Shown here piece after piece: positions 34,245 through 43,865 of a DNA stretch of 45,180 nt. How positions within the stretch are numbered: the first letter of the stretch is position 1; the number at the start of each line of letters is the position of its first letter. This DNA comes from Opitutales bacterium (GTDB taxonomy: Bacteria > Verrucomicrobiota > Verrucomicrobiia > Opitutales > JAJFLR01), in the NCBI GenBank assembly GCA_021772565.1, contig JAJFLR010000098.1, positions 1 to 45,180 of the forward strand, read 5' to 3'. Under the pieces are notes generated by a model, which saw only the letters and a program-made list of their open reading frames with translations, was not told the DNA's origin and did no database searches. The translations under genes and the position numbers were made by a program.

Positions 34245-34767
34245 ATTAAAAAAAATTAAAAGAGGGATTTCCTTAATGGAAACCCTAATAGCGTTATCAC
34301 TAGTGGGACTGGTTGCTGGTAGCGTAACGTATAGCTTCATGTTTATTATGAGAAGCACGGGATCGATGGGAAACTACATCGACATGAATTCTCAAAGTAG
34401 AAATGGGTTGGAATATTTTTCCAGAGATATGCGAATGGCTGTTGATGTTTTAGAAATTAAAACAAGTTCGATTAAAATAAATATAGTAAAAGGAGATGGT
34501 ACTTTAGAGACAATCGAATATAAATACGACTCTGTCAAAGGTCAGTTTCAGAGAATAACAGATGCCGGTGTTTTTGCAGTTTTAAAGGATGTGGAGAAAC
34601 TCACAATTACCTGTTATAACATCCTTGATACAGCAACTGTAGATATTTTAGAGGCAAAAAATGTTCAGCTGGATGCTGAAATGGTCAGAAGCATTTTCCA
34701 AATCAGCAATACAAATAATGTAGTATCCGCAAGATTTATGATGCGCAATAGAAATGTTAGTAGCTAA
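34228..34767 (+). CDS. Type IV/II minor prepilin (PilW/GspJ-like)
   Basis: 179 residues with a short leader (MYDHFKLKKIKRG) and the prepilin helix ISLMETLIALSLVGLVAG, with Glu at +5. The following SRNGLEYFSRDMRMAVDV segment is typical of PilW/GspJ-like minor pilins. The gene begins inside the previous one. An AGGAGG sits 14 bases before its ATG, longer than usual, within the upstream coding sequence. The C-terminal domain ends in RFMMRNRNVSS. It is co-transcribed with its neighbours. Confidence 0.8.
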   Translation: MYDHFKLKKIKRGISLMETLIALSLVGLVAGSVTYSFMFIMRSTGSMGNYIDMNSQSRNGLEYFSRDMRMAVDVLEIKTSSIKINIVKGDGTLETIEYKYDSVKGQFQRITDAGVFAVLKDVEKLTITCYNILDTATVDILEAKNVQLDAEMVRSIFQISNTNNVVSARFMMRNRNVSS

Positions 34768-34777
34768 TTAAAAAGTC

Positions 34778-36139
34778 ATGAAATACGAATACAATAATAA
34801 AACAGAAAAAAAAGGTTCTATACTTATAGTGGCAATATTTTTTACCGCTATAATTGGAGTTCTAATCATAAGTTATCTAAAGGTAGCAAGTGGAGAGTTA
34901 AAAAGATCTGACAAAACATTTTTATATAATACTCTTCTAAATTTATCAGAGGCCGGTGCCGAAGAAGTTACATGGGCATTAAACAATGATGACTGGACCG
35001 GCTGGCAGGAAATTGATTCTGCCATGGTCAAACGCTTAAGCAACGTAGATATTGGTAATGGCAATAAAGCAATTATTTATACCTATGTTGAAAATTATGA
35101 TGGGACATCTCCCGTTATTTATACTGAAGGTAATTTCAAAGATAATGATGGTACCGTATTGCGTAAACAATTGAGATTGGACCTAACTACTAGAGGGGTT
35201 TTTGCAAACGGTCTAACATCAAAAGATGCGTTACGATTTGTGGGTGGTAATGTAAAAATTGATAGCTATAATTCCAGCAACGGAGATTATGACAGCGTTC
35301 TCAATCGCAATGATAAAGGAACTGCTGCGAGTATATCAGTTGCTAACGATGCAGTTGATTTAGGCAATGCTGAAGTTTATGGATATGTTGCAACAGGTGG
35401 AGCAGATCCGGTAGTTGGTCCTAATGGCAAAATTTATGGATCAGATACTCCAAATGGAGTAGACATCGATTCTGGACGAATTACTAAAGATTTCTACATG
35501 AATTTCCCTGATATTTCAATCCCAGCACTTGCTAATGCAATAACAACCTATCCTTCAGGAAACACTGTAACAATCGGTGGCAGTGAAGATTTACCTGACG
35601 AATATAAATTGTCTTCAATAGATATAAACTCCAATCAGAAACTTATAATTGATGGAGTTGCGATTTTAATAATCGACAATGACATAGATGTAAAAGGAGA
35701 AATAGAAATCAAGGACGGCGGCCAACTTACTATCTATGTAGATGGTGATGTAACTATTGGTGGTAATGGATTTGCCAACAAAACTAATAAGCCTGAGAAA
35801 TTAGTTATATACGGAACTTCAACAACAAACGGAGATAAAACAATCAAACTGCATGGGAAAGGTTCATTGCAAGCAGCAGTTTATGCACCTTATTCCAAAA
35901 TTGATCTTAAAGGCGGTGGCGGAGATATTGGGAAATTTTCGGGTGCCGTTGTTGGCTATAAAATATTTTTTAATGGAAATTATGAATTTCATTATGACGA
36001 GCAGCTAGCGTCTTTTGATGGCGACAACGAAACTTTTAAACTTAAAAGCTGGCGTGAACTGTATAGTTCAACAACACGGATTGATTTTGATGCTGCTTAT
36101 AAAAAAATTGATGCAGGTTTGGTCAGTGGCATTTTTTAA
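34778..36139 (+). CDS. PilX-like pilus assembly protein with beta-solenoid region
   Basis: 453 residues. The N-terminus has KKGSILIVAIFFTAIIGVLI, the PilX-type helix without the +5 glutamate, as seen in GspK/PilX-like minor pilins, then LYNTLLNLSEAGAEEVTWAL. The C-terminal half is rich in short beta-strands (ILIIDNDIDVKGEIEIKDGG, QLTIYVDGDVTIGG, AAVYAPYSKIDLKGGG), resembling the beta-helical domain of PilX-associated secreted proteins. It ends the operon, 10 bases after the PilW-like gene. The order V-W-X with a GspG-like gene in front resembles minor-pilin sets of other Verrucomicrobia, but I cannot assign the individual cassette families. Confidence 0.75.
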   Translation: MKYEYNNKTEKKGSILIVAIFFTAIIGVLIISYLKVASGELKRSDKTFLYNTLLNLSEAGAEEVTWALNNDDWTGWQEIDSAMVKRLSNVDIGNGNKAIIYTYVENYDGTSPVIYTEGNFKDNDGTVLRKQLRLDLTTRGVFANGLTSKDALRFVGGNVKIDSYNSSNGDYDSVLNRNDKGTAASISVANDAVDLGNAEVYGYVATGGADPVVGPNGKIYGSDTPNGVDIDSGRITKDFYMNFPDISIPALANAITTYPSGNTVTIGGSEDLPDEYKLSSIDINSNQKLIIDGVAILIIDNDIDVKGEIEIKDGGQLTIYVDGDVTIGGNGFANKTNKPEKLVIYGTSTTNGDKTIKLHGKGSLQAAVYAPYSKIDLKGGGGDIGKFSGAVVGYKIFFNGNYEFHYDEQLASFDGDNETFKLKSWRELYSSTTRIDFDAAYKKIDAGLVSGIF

Positions 36140-36160
36140 AATTCGTGTTAGCATAAAACA

Positions 36161-36190
36161 TGCGGCCGTTAATAAATACTAACGACCGCA
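36161..36190. terminator. Hairpin between convergent genes
   Basis: TGCGGCCGTTA and TAACGACCGCA form an 11-position stem with one mismatch around an 8-base loop, between the stop codons of convergent genes at 36139 and 36216. A clean T-run is missing. It is a likely bidirectional terminator. Confidence 0.6.
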
Positions 36191-36215
36191 CTAATATTTG
36201 TATACTATGATTAAA

Positions 36216-36668
36216 TTAATATCTTTTTTCGTGTTTTCTCTTAAATTTTTTGCGAGCATTTTTGGCATTCTCTTTTTCTGAATCAGAAAGAATTCCATCG
36301 CCATCGGCATCAAAGCGTTTTATAACTTTATTACGATGTTCAGCTTTTTTTAGTTGATGGGCTTCTTTGGCAACAGCTTTTTCATCTTCAGAAAGTTTAC
36401 CATCACCATCTTGATCGTATTGCTCTAGAAATTTTTGTCGGTTCTTTTTCTGTTTTTTAGAAAATTGTTTTCCTTCTTTAGCATTTAATTTTTCCTCGGC
36501 AGACAACACACCATCACCATCAATATCATATTTTTCTAGAAATTTTTGTCTTCGATTATTTAATTCTTCTACATCCTGAGCAGAAACTGATTTAATTGGA
36601 TAAATAAAAGCTATCAATCCGGACAATATTGTTAATTTTATAATTTGTTTTTTTATGCGACTCTTCAT
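36216..36668 (-). CDS. Secreted EF-hand protein
   Basis: A 150-residue exported protein with a signal peptide (residues about 1-31, ending VSAQ) and three calcium-binding EF-hand loops: DIDGDGVLSAEE, DQDGDGKLSEDE and DADGDGILSDSE. All three keep the acidic positions and the glycine at loop position 6. The linkers are highly basic and helical (KKQKKNRQKF, KFKRKHEKRY). It has a clear AGGAGA ribosome site nine bases before the ATG, unlike most genes here. The role is unknown; calcium binding in the periplasm or outside is inferred. Confidence 0.85.
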   Translation of the reverse strand: MKSRIKKQIIKLTILSGLIAFIYPIKSVSAQDVEELNNRRQKFLEKYDIDGDGVLSAEEKLNAKEGKQFSKKQKKNRQKFLEQYDQDGDGKLSEDEKAVAKEAHQLKKAEHRNKVIKRFDADGDGILSDSEKENAKNARKKFKRKHEKRY

Positions 36669-36924
36669 TTGTTACTTTCTCCTATATTTAATTGTTATAA
36701 TTTAAGAATTCCGAATAAAAGTATCGCACAGAGTGTACCAGAAAAATAAAGATCACCTAACCTATTATAATAAAACATCTTATAAATTATTCATGTTTCT
36801 AATGGTAGATGAAATTAATAAAATTGGTAAATACTTACCAATTGAAATGGATTAAATTTCCGAAAAATTGTAAATGGCTCCCATTATCTTTTATTTAAAA
36901 ATTTTTCCAAAATATTATTAAAGT

Positions 36925-36937
36925 CACTTGCCAAGTG
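36925..36937 (+). promoter_or_regulatory. Perfect palindrome before the sigma-54 regulator gene
   Basis: CACTTG-C-CAAGTG, a perfect 6+1+6 inverted repeat, 27 bases before the ATG at 36965 and followed by a T-run. It could be an operator or a small attenuator hairpin; the one-base loop favours DNA binding. Confidence 0.45.
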
Positions 36938-36964
36938 TGACATTTTTTCTCAATTTTCATTTTC

Positions 36965-38323
36965 ATGCCAAAGACAATACTCATTGTTGATGATGAAAAA
37001 CATACTCGCGAAGGCCTAATGCTGGCGTTGGAGGATAAATATGATATTTATTTAGCAGCAAATGCTGATGAGGCATTTAATTTACTAGACTTAGAAAAAT
37101 TTGACGTTGTATTGACTGATTTAAGAATGACCGGGAAATCGGGACTAAAGGTCATTGATAAGGCAATATCGATGCCAAATAAGCCAATAACAATTATGAT
37201 GACTGCATATGGCAGTGTAGAAACTGCAGTTGAAGCGATGAAACACGGTGCTTATGATTTTTTAACAAAACCGATAAATTTGGAAAAATTAGATATTCTC
37301 ATTACTCGATCTTTAAATACTAGGAAATTGGTAACTGAGAATAATATTTTACATGAGCGTCTAGATAAAAAATATAATTTGGATGGTCTAATTGGAAATT
37401 CAAAATCCCTTATTGATGTTATTGAAAAAGTTAAACTGGTTGCTCAATCAAAAGCGACTGTTTTGCTGACCGGAGAAACCGGAACAGGAAAAGAGTTAAT
37501 TGCACAAGCGATACATCAAAATAGTGATCGAGCTCGAAATGCATTTATAATAACACATTGTGCAGCTTTACCGAGTAATCTACTAGAAAGTGAACTTTTT
37601 GGCCACGAAAAAGGAGCATTTACCGGTGCGATGGAAAAGAGAATTGGGCGATTTGAAGCCTCAAATAATGGATCATTATTTCTTGATGAAATTGGTGAAA
37701 TCGATGCTTCCACGCAGGTCAAGTTACTTCGTTTTTTAGAAGGACAAACTTTTGAACGAATTGGTAGTAACAAACAAATTTCAGTTGATGTTAGATTAAT
37801 AGTTGCGACAAATCGCAATCTCGAAGAAATGGTTTCAGATGGAAAATTTCGGGAAGATTTATTTTACAGATTAAATGTCATAACATTAGAAATTCCTCCT
37901 CTCAGAGAAAGAAAAGAGGATATCCCGATGTTATTAGGTCACTACATAAACTACTTTGGTAAGGTTAATAAAATTAAACCTGGTGGACTGAATTCTAGAG
38001 TAGTGAATATTTTAAAAGATTACTACTGGCCAGGAAACATAAGAGAATTAAAAAATTTTTGTGAAAATATTATCGTTTTAAATAGAGAAAAAGAAATTTC
38101 TGAATACGACCTCGATAAAAAGTTTATTTCAAACTTAACCGAAATTAATGATAACAAACTGCTGGATAATCCACTATCAGTTGAAGAAAATGAGAAAAAC
38201 TTAATCAAAAATGCGTTGATCGAGGTTGAGGGAAATCGCACAAAAGCATCAAAATTATTAGGTATCAGTCGTCGAACACTTCACAGAAAGATACTTAAAT
38301 GGCCAGAATTGGAAAAAATCTAA
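36965..38323 (+). CDS. NtrC-family sigma-54 response regulator
   Basis: 452 residues in three parts. The receiver domain (1-120) has the acid pair Asp9/Asp10, phospho-acceptor Asp52 in VVLTDLRM and Lys102 in LTKPI. The AAA+ domain (about 140-370) has Walker A GETGTGKE at 170-177, the sigma-54 contact loop GAFTGA at 217-222, Walker B SLFLDEIGE and the arginine region FREDLFYRLNV. The C-terminal Fis-type helix-turn-helix reads NRTKASKLLGISRRTLHRKI. Phosphorylation would drive sigma-54 RNA polymerase at its targets. No histidine kinase is adjacent. Related regulators (PrsR type) control exopolysaccharide and PEP-CTERM genes in other bacteria, and the position at the head of a polysaccharide-type locus fits. 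That assignment is inference. Confidence 0.93.
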   Translation: MPKTILIVDDEKHTREGLMLALEDKYDIYLAANADEAFNLLDLEKFDVVLTDLRMTGKSGLKVIDKAISMPNKPITIMMTAYGSVETAVEAMKHGAYDFLTKPINLEKLDILITRSLNTRKLVTENNILHERLDKKYNLDGLIGNSKSLIDVIEKVKLVAQSKATVLLTGETGTGKELIAQAIHQNSDRARNAFIITHCAALPSNLLESELFGHEKGAFTGAMEKRIGRFEASNNGSLFLDEIGEIDASTQVKLLRFLEGQTFERIGSNKQISVDVRLIVATNRNLEEMVSDGKFREDLFYRLNVITLEIPPLRERKEDIPMLLGHYINYFGKVNKIKPGGLNSRVVNILKDYYWPGNIRELKNFCENIIVLNREKEISEYDLDKKFISNLTEINDNKLLDNPLSVEENEKNLIKNALIEVEGNRTKASKLLGISRRTLHRKILKWPELEKI

Positions 38324-38379
38324 TTCTGCATATTAAAATATAAAAACAGCGACTCACATATCTACTTTTACAAAAAACT

Positions 38380-40200
38380 ATGCAAAAATTATATCATTGG
38401 CTAGAACATGGCACAGGTAGCCTTATTATAAAAAATTTGGCTATAATTGGATTTATAATTCTATTATCACTGTATATTTGCTATAAACGTCAGAAAGGAC
38501 CAGAAAATGAGTTTATATTTGAAGAAACAATTGTTGCAAAAAATCTGGCTGAAGGAAATGGCTATGCAACACAGGTAATTTATCCAAAATCTGTTGCGAT
38601 TTTAGAAAGTAATAAAAAATCAAAGGGAGAGAAATTTAATTTTGAACCAAATAAATCAATTCCTGAACTCTATCGCCCGCCTGGTTATGCAACATTATTA
38701 GCATTTTGTTTAAAAATATTGCCGGAAAATATTATTGAAAAAATTTGGCAGGATCCAGTTTCTGAGACACCCCGAGGGGTAATTGCGTATAATGCCGATT
38801 ACTTTTTACTCACAGTTAATGTAATAATTTTTTGGGTAGTATGTTTATTAACTTATATTTTAGGAAAAGCCCTGTTTGGAACAAAAGGAGGATCAATCTC
38901 ACTTTTTGGAACTATTTTTTCAGCCGCTCTCTGGGATCAAGTTTTAAAAGTTAATGGATCAGTAATTTTGATGATGTTATTTTTGTTGATTTTAATTTTA
39001 TATCATAGACTGGAATTAAATTTAAATTCAGAAAATAATAATTATTTTAGCAGAAAAAAATTAACTTCTGGTTTATGCATTGGGATATTAGTAGGGCTAT
39101 CTTTTTTAACGGAATACTCAGCCGGGTTAATAGGTTTAGCTGTTTTGTGGATGACAATATTTTACCATCGCAAAAAATCGTTCATACTTATTGTTTTTAT
39201 GATTATTGGGTTTTCAGCTACAATTTCACCATGGATAATAAGAAATTTGGAATTAACAAATTCACCGATCTCACTCGCATGGACTGAGCTCCCACTCTAC
39301 AAAATAGATACTAATTACAGTATGGAAATGTTTAAATCGGATTTAAGTAGCGATTACCCAAAAATCAGTATACGCAAAATTATTGGTAAAGGTCTGAGCG
39401 GAATTGAAAAGAGTTTAACAGCAGGCATCTGGTCTGGAGGTGCATTTATATTCTGTGGACTTTTTATATCAGGGTGTTTTTACAAATTCAAAAACTTAAT
39501 TACAAATAATGTCCGATGGACTGCTGTTAGTGGTATATTAATTTTATTGTTAGTCCAACCATTCCTAAACAGTGGTGACTCAGTCAGGCTACCAATAAAT
39601 TACATAGCACCTATATTAATAATTTTTGGCAGCGGTTTTTTATTAGTATTAACTGAGAGTAAAAAAAGTTTAACAACATTAAGTAAATCAAGTATATTAT
39701 TTATAATCATACTCATTCAGGCACTACCACTTGTAAATAAAGCAGCTAAACCTAAAAGTATACCTTTTCATTTTCCTCCTTATATTCCATCCACGATGGT
39801 TTTAACAAGAACCATTATAATGGAAGGTGCGCGGATTAATGGATTTGGAATTATGTCAGACATTCCTGCTGGTCTTACATGGTATTCAAGACAACCTGTA
39901 TGGGCACAACCGAAAAATTATGCTCAATTTGTTGAAATTTCTCTCTATCAAGATATTGGAGCATTATTTCTATCTCCTGCAAGATTGAACCAACCGTACT
40001 TTTCTACTTTAACTAGTAGTAATTTATCTCAAAATAAATCAATTAGCACCACTGGCAATTGGAGCGAGGTATACAAGTCTTTGCAAAATAGAGAAATGCC
40101 CAATTTTTTTCCTCTTAAAAATGTATATCAAATTTGGGAAAATGTCTATATCCTAACCAATCCAATCATCGATTTAAATAATAATAGAAATAAACAATAA
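38380..40200 (+). CDS. Polytopic membrane protein, GT-C glycosyltransferase-like
   Basis: 606 residues with about ten predicted transmembrane helices (first at about 17-34, then clusters at 145-165, 190-210, 230-290 and 350-450). The first periplasmic loop contains the pattern LAEGNGYATQ and IPELYRPPGYATLLAF, which recurs in GT39/PMT-like (GT-C) membrane glycosyltransferases of this phylum. Such enzymes move sugars from lipid-linked donors. The acidic DD/DE catalytic residues of the first loop are not obvious (only FEETIVAKNL), so activity is uncertain. It follows the sigma-54 regulator and precedes barrel and kinase genes of polysaccharide export, suggesting a role in glycan assembly. Confidence 0.6.
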   Translation: MQKLYHWLEHGTGSLIIKNLAIIGFIILLSLYICYKRQKGPENEFIFEETIVAKNLAEGNGYATQVIYPKSVAILESNKKSKGEKFNFEPNKSIPELYRPPGYATLLAFCLKILPENIIEKIWQDPVSETPRGVIAYNADYFLLTVNVIIFWVVCLLTYILGKALFGTKGGSISLFGTIFSAALWDQVLKVNGSVILMMLFLLILILYHRLELNLNSENNNYFSRKKLTSGLCIGILVGLSFLTEYSAGLIGLAVLWMTIFYHRKKSFILIVFMIIGFSATISPWIIRNLELTNSPISLAWTELPLYKIDTNYSMEMFKSDLSSDYPKISIRKIIGKGLSGIEKSLTAGIWSGGAFIFCGLFISGCFYKFKNLITNNVRWTAVSGILILLLVQPFLNSGDSVRLPINYIAPILIIFGSGFLLVLTESKKSLTTLSKSSILFIIILIQALPLVNKAAKPKSIPFHFPPYIPSTMVLTRTIIMEGARINGFGIMSDIPAGLTWYSRQPVWAQPKNYAQFVEISLYQDIGALFLSPARLNQPYFSTLTSSNLSQNKSISTTGNWSEVYKSLQNREMPNFFPLKNVYQIWENVYILTNPIIDLNNNRNKQ

Positions 40201-40266
40201 TTTTATTGACCTTCTGCAAATAATTGATTGATTTCTGTTGTTTTTAGCAATTGTTATAAAATAATT

Positions 40267-41538
40267 ATGAAAAAATCAATCTTTATACCATTATTACTAA
40301 GCTTGCCTATTTCTGTTATGGGAATTTATGCTCCTGTTCCAGATTTTGAGCAAGGTCAAACAATTATATTAAGTCTAGATGTAGGTGGATATTACGACAC
40401 CAACATTTTTGGTTCACCAGGGGTTGCTCTAGCTCAAGAGGAGGAAAGCTTTGTTTTTCAAATATCCCCGCGTGCCAAATTCAACTTATCTTTAACAGAA
40501 CAATCATTCATTGAAGTTCATTACGACTTAGAAACACAGGTATTTACTGATAGACCATTATCAGATGACACTTTGTATAACCATGAGTTTTTTGTTAAAT
40601 ATTCACACACCATAACTGAAGGTGTGGATTTCTTCATAACTGAGGAATTGGATTTAGTAGACAACCCTGCATCAACTGTTGTTACAGGTGGCCAGGCAGA
40701 CCAATCATATGATGCAAATAATTTTGGTTTCCGAATTGATGCCCAAGTCAACGAAACATTTCAAATAAGTGGAAAATATCAAAACTATCGGGTTCAGTAT
40801 GATAGAACTGGCCTGAATTCAGCTGGAACATCAAATATTGCAGAATTACTCGATAGACAAGATAATACAATTGGCGTTGAAGCAAGAATCACTTCAAGTG
40901 AAAGAGTTAGCTGGACAGGTGAAATTCGCGCAAGAGATGTTAATTATGACAATGATGATGCCAACGGGTCAGCGGGAGTTGGATTACTAGGTGTTGGAGA
41001 CGGTGTAGACGATGCAAAAGATAACGATTCTGTTTTCTATATCATTGGAGTTGATTATAAAATGAACGAAAATACTGATGTGATGGTTCATGCTGGAGCA
41101 CAAGATCGTGATAGAACTGGTGTAGCAACATCTGATAGTTCATTTTTTTATGGAGACATTTCAGTTGTAAACAGATATGCAGAAAATTCACATGTAACAA
41201 TTGGAGCCCAATACGATGTAAAAGAACCTGATGATACAGCTACATTTTTGGATGCTGAAGCATACTCGATTTTTGTTAACTTCCAACACGCTCTGTCTGG
41301 CAAAACATTTATTACAGGATCAGTTACATATGAAGACGCTGCTTTTAATGCTAGAGCTGGATTTACTGATATAGACGAAGAATCAGTTAGATTTGGTCTA
41401 GGACTTACATATAATGTTTCTGAACAATTAACATTACTGTTTAATTATGATTACGACAACAAGTCATCTGATACACCTAAGCGTGAGGAAGACAGAAGTA
41501 GATTTGGTGTTCAAGCTAGGTATGCATTTGGTATCTAA
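40267..41538 (+). CDS. Outer-membrane beta-barrel protein
   Basis: About 423 residues from the ATG at 40267; an in-frame ATG at 40228 would put 13 residues before the signal peptide MKKSIFIPLLLSLPISVMG. The mature part consists of amphipathic strands typical of a barrel (GGYYDTNIFGSPG, FFVKYSHTITEG, FQISGKYQNYRVQYD, TLLFNYDYDNKSSD), ending RFGVQARYAFGI with aromatic residues near the C-terminus. The start resembles outer-membrane proteins found in polysaccharide or exosortase-associated loci of Verrucomicrobia (BBP2/EpsL-like). It probably provides or supports an exit pore. A strong terminator follows, so the gene ends a transcription unit. Confidence 0.72.
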   Translation: MKKSIFIPLLLSLPISVMGIYAPVPDFEQGQTIILSLDVGGYYDTNIFGSPGVALAQEEESFVFQISPRAKFNLSLTEQSFIEVHYDLETQVFTDRPLSDDTLYNHEFFVKYSHTITEGVDFFITEELDLVDNPASTVVTGGQADQSYDANNFGFRIDAQVNETFQISGKYQNYRVQYDRTGLNSAGTSNIAELLDRQDNTIGVEARITSSERVSWTGEIRARDVNYDNDDANGSAGVGLLGVGDGVDDAKDNDSVFYIIGVDYKMNENTDVMVHAGAQDRDRTGVATSDSSFFYGDISVVNRYAENSHVTIGAQYDVKEPDDTATFLDAEAYSIFVNFQHALSGKTFITGSVTYEDAAFNARAGFTDIDEESVRFGLGLTYNVSEQLTLLFNYDYDNKSSDTPKREEDRSRFGVQARYAFGI

Positions 41539-41564
41539 TTTTTAAGATAATAATTTTTAATACG

Positions 41565-41600
41565 TAATGCGGGTCAATCTTGACCCGCATTATTTTTTTA
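41565..41600 (+). terminator. Rho-independent terminator
   Basis: AATGCGGGTCAA and TTGACCCGCATT form a perfect 12-bp stem (41566-41591) followed by a T-run. It lies between the outer-membrane barrel gene and the tyrosine kinase gene. Confidence 0.88.
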
Positions 41601-41651
41601 TATTAATCAAGAATTCAATTTAAAAAACTTGATAATTATAAAACCGCACAG

Positions 41652-43799
41652 ATGAAAGTTCAGTCAGAAACAATTAATATAACTGAATTTATTAAAATAA
41701 TTAAAAATAGAAAATTTTTAATTATTTTAATTTTCTTTCTAGTAGTATCTACTACTGTAATAGTAACTGCTTTGATGGACAAATGGTACTTGGCTGTTTC
41801 AACTATTAGAGTAGAAAAGCCATCGAGTGATGTTTCTGTGTGGGAAAATCAGAGATCAAATTACTTCGATCCATACTTTATCAAAGAGCAGGAAAGTATT
41901 ATCAAAAGTAAGAAAATCTTAAATCAAGTTATCAATAATTTAAACTTAAATGAAGTTTTAGGTGAAATTTTTAATGCACAAATCACAAAAGAACAAACTT
42001 ATGAATTACTGGTACACACAATTTTGAATATTGAATCAAAATCAAGCACTTCACTTATTGATATAGGGGTATTAGTTAAAGAAGATGGAATTGTTGCAGC
42101 CCAAATTGCAAACGAAATTGCTAAAGTTTATGAAGCAGATAGGATAAACTTTGCAACTGCAAGCCAAGTTGAAGGCATAAAAAAATTAAATGAAGAGTTA
42201 AATAAACAAGTTGAAATTGTTTCTAATCAACGAGATGAAGTGGAAAAAATCAGGCAAGAATTACAAATTTCAGGTGTTGATATTGACTTTGCGACGACTG
42301 AATTAGAAATAGACCTATTGAGACAATTAGATCGCAATTTAACAGCATTAAAAGTAGATGCAATTGCTAGAAAAACTCGTTGGGAAAGATTTAATGCAGT
42401 ACCTTTGAAAGATAGAATTACACTAGTTAATTCTGAACTCATTCCAGATGCAAATTTGCAAAATTTAATGCAAGCATATTTAATTGCAGAACAACAGTAC
42501 TCTAGGCTCAAAGGTAGATTAGGAACTGCTCACCCTGAATTTATTGAAGCAAAAGAACATCTAAAAACTATTAAATCTCAATTATACTCACTTTTGACAG
42601 GTTATGAAAAATCATTAGAGATTTCTTATAGAGAAGCAGATGCTCGGGTAAAAGAAATGGAAAAACAAGTTGATGTTGCCAAATTAGACCAAATTGAATT
42701 GGCAAGCCACAAGATGAGATTATTTGAAGATGCAGTAGAAAAATTGCGTGATGAAGAAACTTTGCATAAAGCTTTTAGAATGGCATTAAGACAAAGAGAA
42801 ATAGACTATCAAGTACCTAAAAGATCGATTGAAATTTTAAACTTTGCAGACACTCCATATGTAGCTAAGAAACCAAGTTGGATTTTAAATATTACACTAG
42901 GCATTTTTTTTGGATGTGTACTTAGCTTTGGTTTTACATTTTTAATTGAATTTATTGATACTAGTTTTCGTTCAATTAAAGATATAGAAAGTAAGCTTCA
43001 ATTACCCATATTAGGGGTTATCCCAAAAGACAAAACTTTAGTTTGTCATGAGAACTTTGTAACAAATCACGCTGAACCTTTTCGTGTTATCCAGACTAAT
43101 TTGGAATTAGTTCATGATGAAAAACCTGCACGAATTATTTCAATACAATCTGCGGGTCCGAGTGAGGGGAAATCTACCACACTACACAACTTAGCGATTA
43201 CCATGGCACTTTCAGGACAAAAGGTAATTGTCATTGATTCTGATTTACGAAAACCCACCCAACACAAACTATTTGACACTAAACGAGATCCGGGTCTGAT
43301 AGATTATTTACTTGGAAAAACGGATTCAAATTCAATTATCAATAAAACGAATTTTGAAAATCTAGATTTCATAGCTTGCGGAAAACACTCAAACTTTTCA
43401 CTCAATATTTTACACAGAAAACAATTAACTAATCTTTTCGAAAGTCTAAGAAGTAAATACGATAAAATACTACTCGATTCCACACCAATAATAGGAATTA
43501 GTGATTCATCTGTTTTGGCAAGTATTTCTGATGGAATTATTTTTGTAGTACAACATCGCAGAAATTCTCAGTCTATGATTATACATGCACACCAAATTAT
43601 TAAAAATGTTGAAGGCCAAATATTAGGCATAGTATTAACGAATGTACCAGAAGCGGGTGACGAAGATTATAATTACTATACTAACAATTATAAATATTAT
43701 TCTACTGAAAACAATAAGGCCAGTTCAGTTAGAAATAAGACTAATCAAAATAACATTTCAGATATTGAAGAATTGGAGTATGAAGAGTCAGAAATATAG
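41652..43799 (+). CDS. Polysaccharide copolymerase/tyrosine autokinase (Wzc-like)
   Basis: 715 residues. The N-terminal Wzz-type part has a first transmembrane helix at about 24-43, a long periplasmic coiled-coil region (about 150-390) and a second helix at about 410-435 after AKKPSWILN. The cytoplasmic BY-kinase domain has Walker A AGPSEGKST with Lys507, Walker A' VIVIDSDLRKP and Walker B YDKILLDSTP. The tail is a tyrosine cluster, DEDYNYYTNNYKYYS, the usual autophosphorylation site. Such proteins control the length and export of capsular or exopolysaccharide by cycling of phosphotyrosine. The gene is separated from the barrel gene by a terminator and is followed by a PstS-like gene. The cognate phosphatase and export pore (Wza-like) are not in view. 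Confidence 0.93.
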   Translation: MKVQSETINITEFIKIIKNRKFLIILIFFLVVSTTVIVTALMDKWYLAVSTIRVEKPSSDVSVWENQRSNYFDPYFIKEQESIIKSKKILNQVINNLNLNEVLGEIFNAQITKEQTYELLVHTILNIESKSSTSLIDIGVLVKEDGIVAAQIANEIAKVYEADRINFATASQVEGIKKLNEELNKQVEIVSNQRDEVEKIRQELQISGVDIDFATTELEIDLLRQLDRNLTALKVDAIARKTRWERFNAVPLKDRITLVNSELIPDANLQNLMQAYLIAEQQYSRLKGRLGTAHPEFIEAKEHLKTIKSQLYSLLTGYEKSLEISYREADARVKEMEKQVDVAKLDQIELASHKMRLFEDAVEKLRDEETLHKAFRMALRQREIDYQVPKRSIEILNFADTPYVAKKPSWILNITLGIFFGCVLSFGFTFLIEFIDTSFRSIKDIESKLQLPILGVIPKDKTLVCHENFVTNHAEPFRVIQTNLELVHDEKPARIISIQSAGPSEGKSTTLHNLAITMALSGQKVIVIDSDLRKPTQHKLFDTKRDPGLIDYLLGKTDSNSIINKTNFENLDFIACGKHSNFSLNILHRKQLTNLFESLRSKYDKILLDSTPIIGISDSSVLASISDGIIFVVQHRRNSQSMIIHAHQIIKNVEGQILGIVLTNVPEAGDEDYNYYTNNYKYYSTENNKASSVRNKTNQNNISDIEELEYEESEI

Positions 43800-43865
43800 T
43801 TTTACAATTTTAATATATTAAATGATTGATTAGATAAAATATATAATTAAATAAAAACAGTTGAT

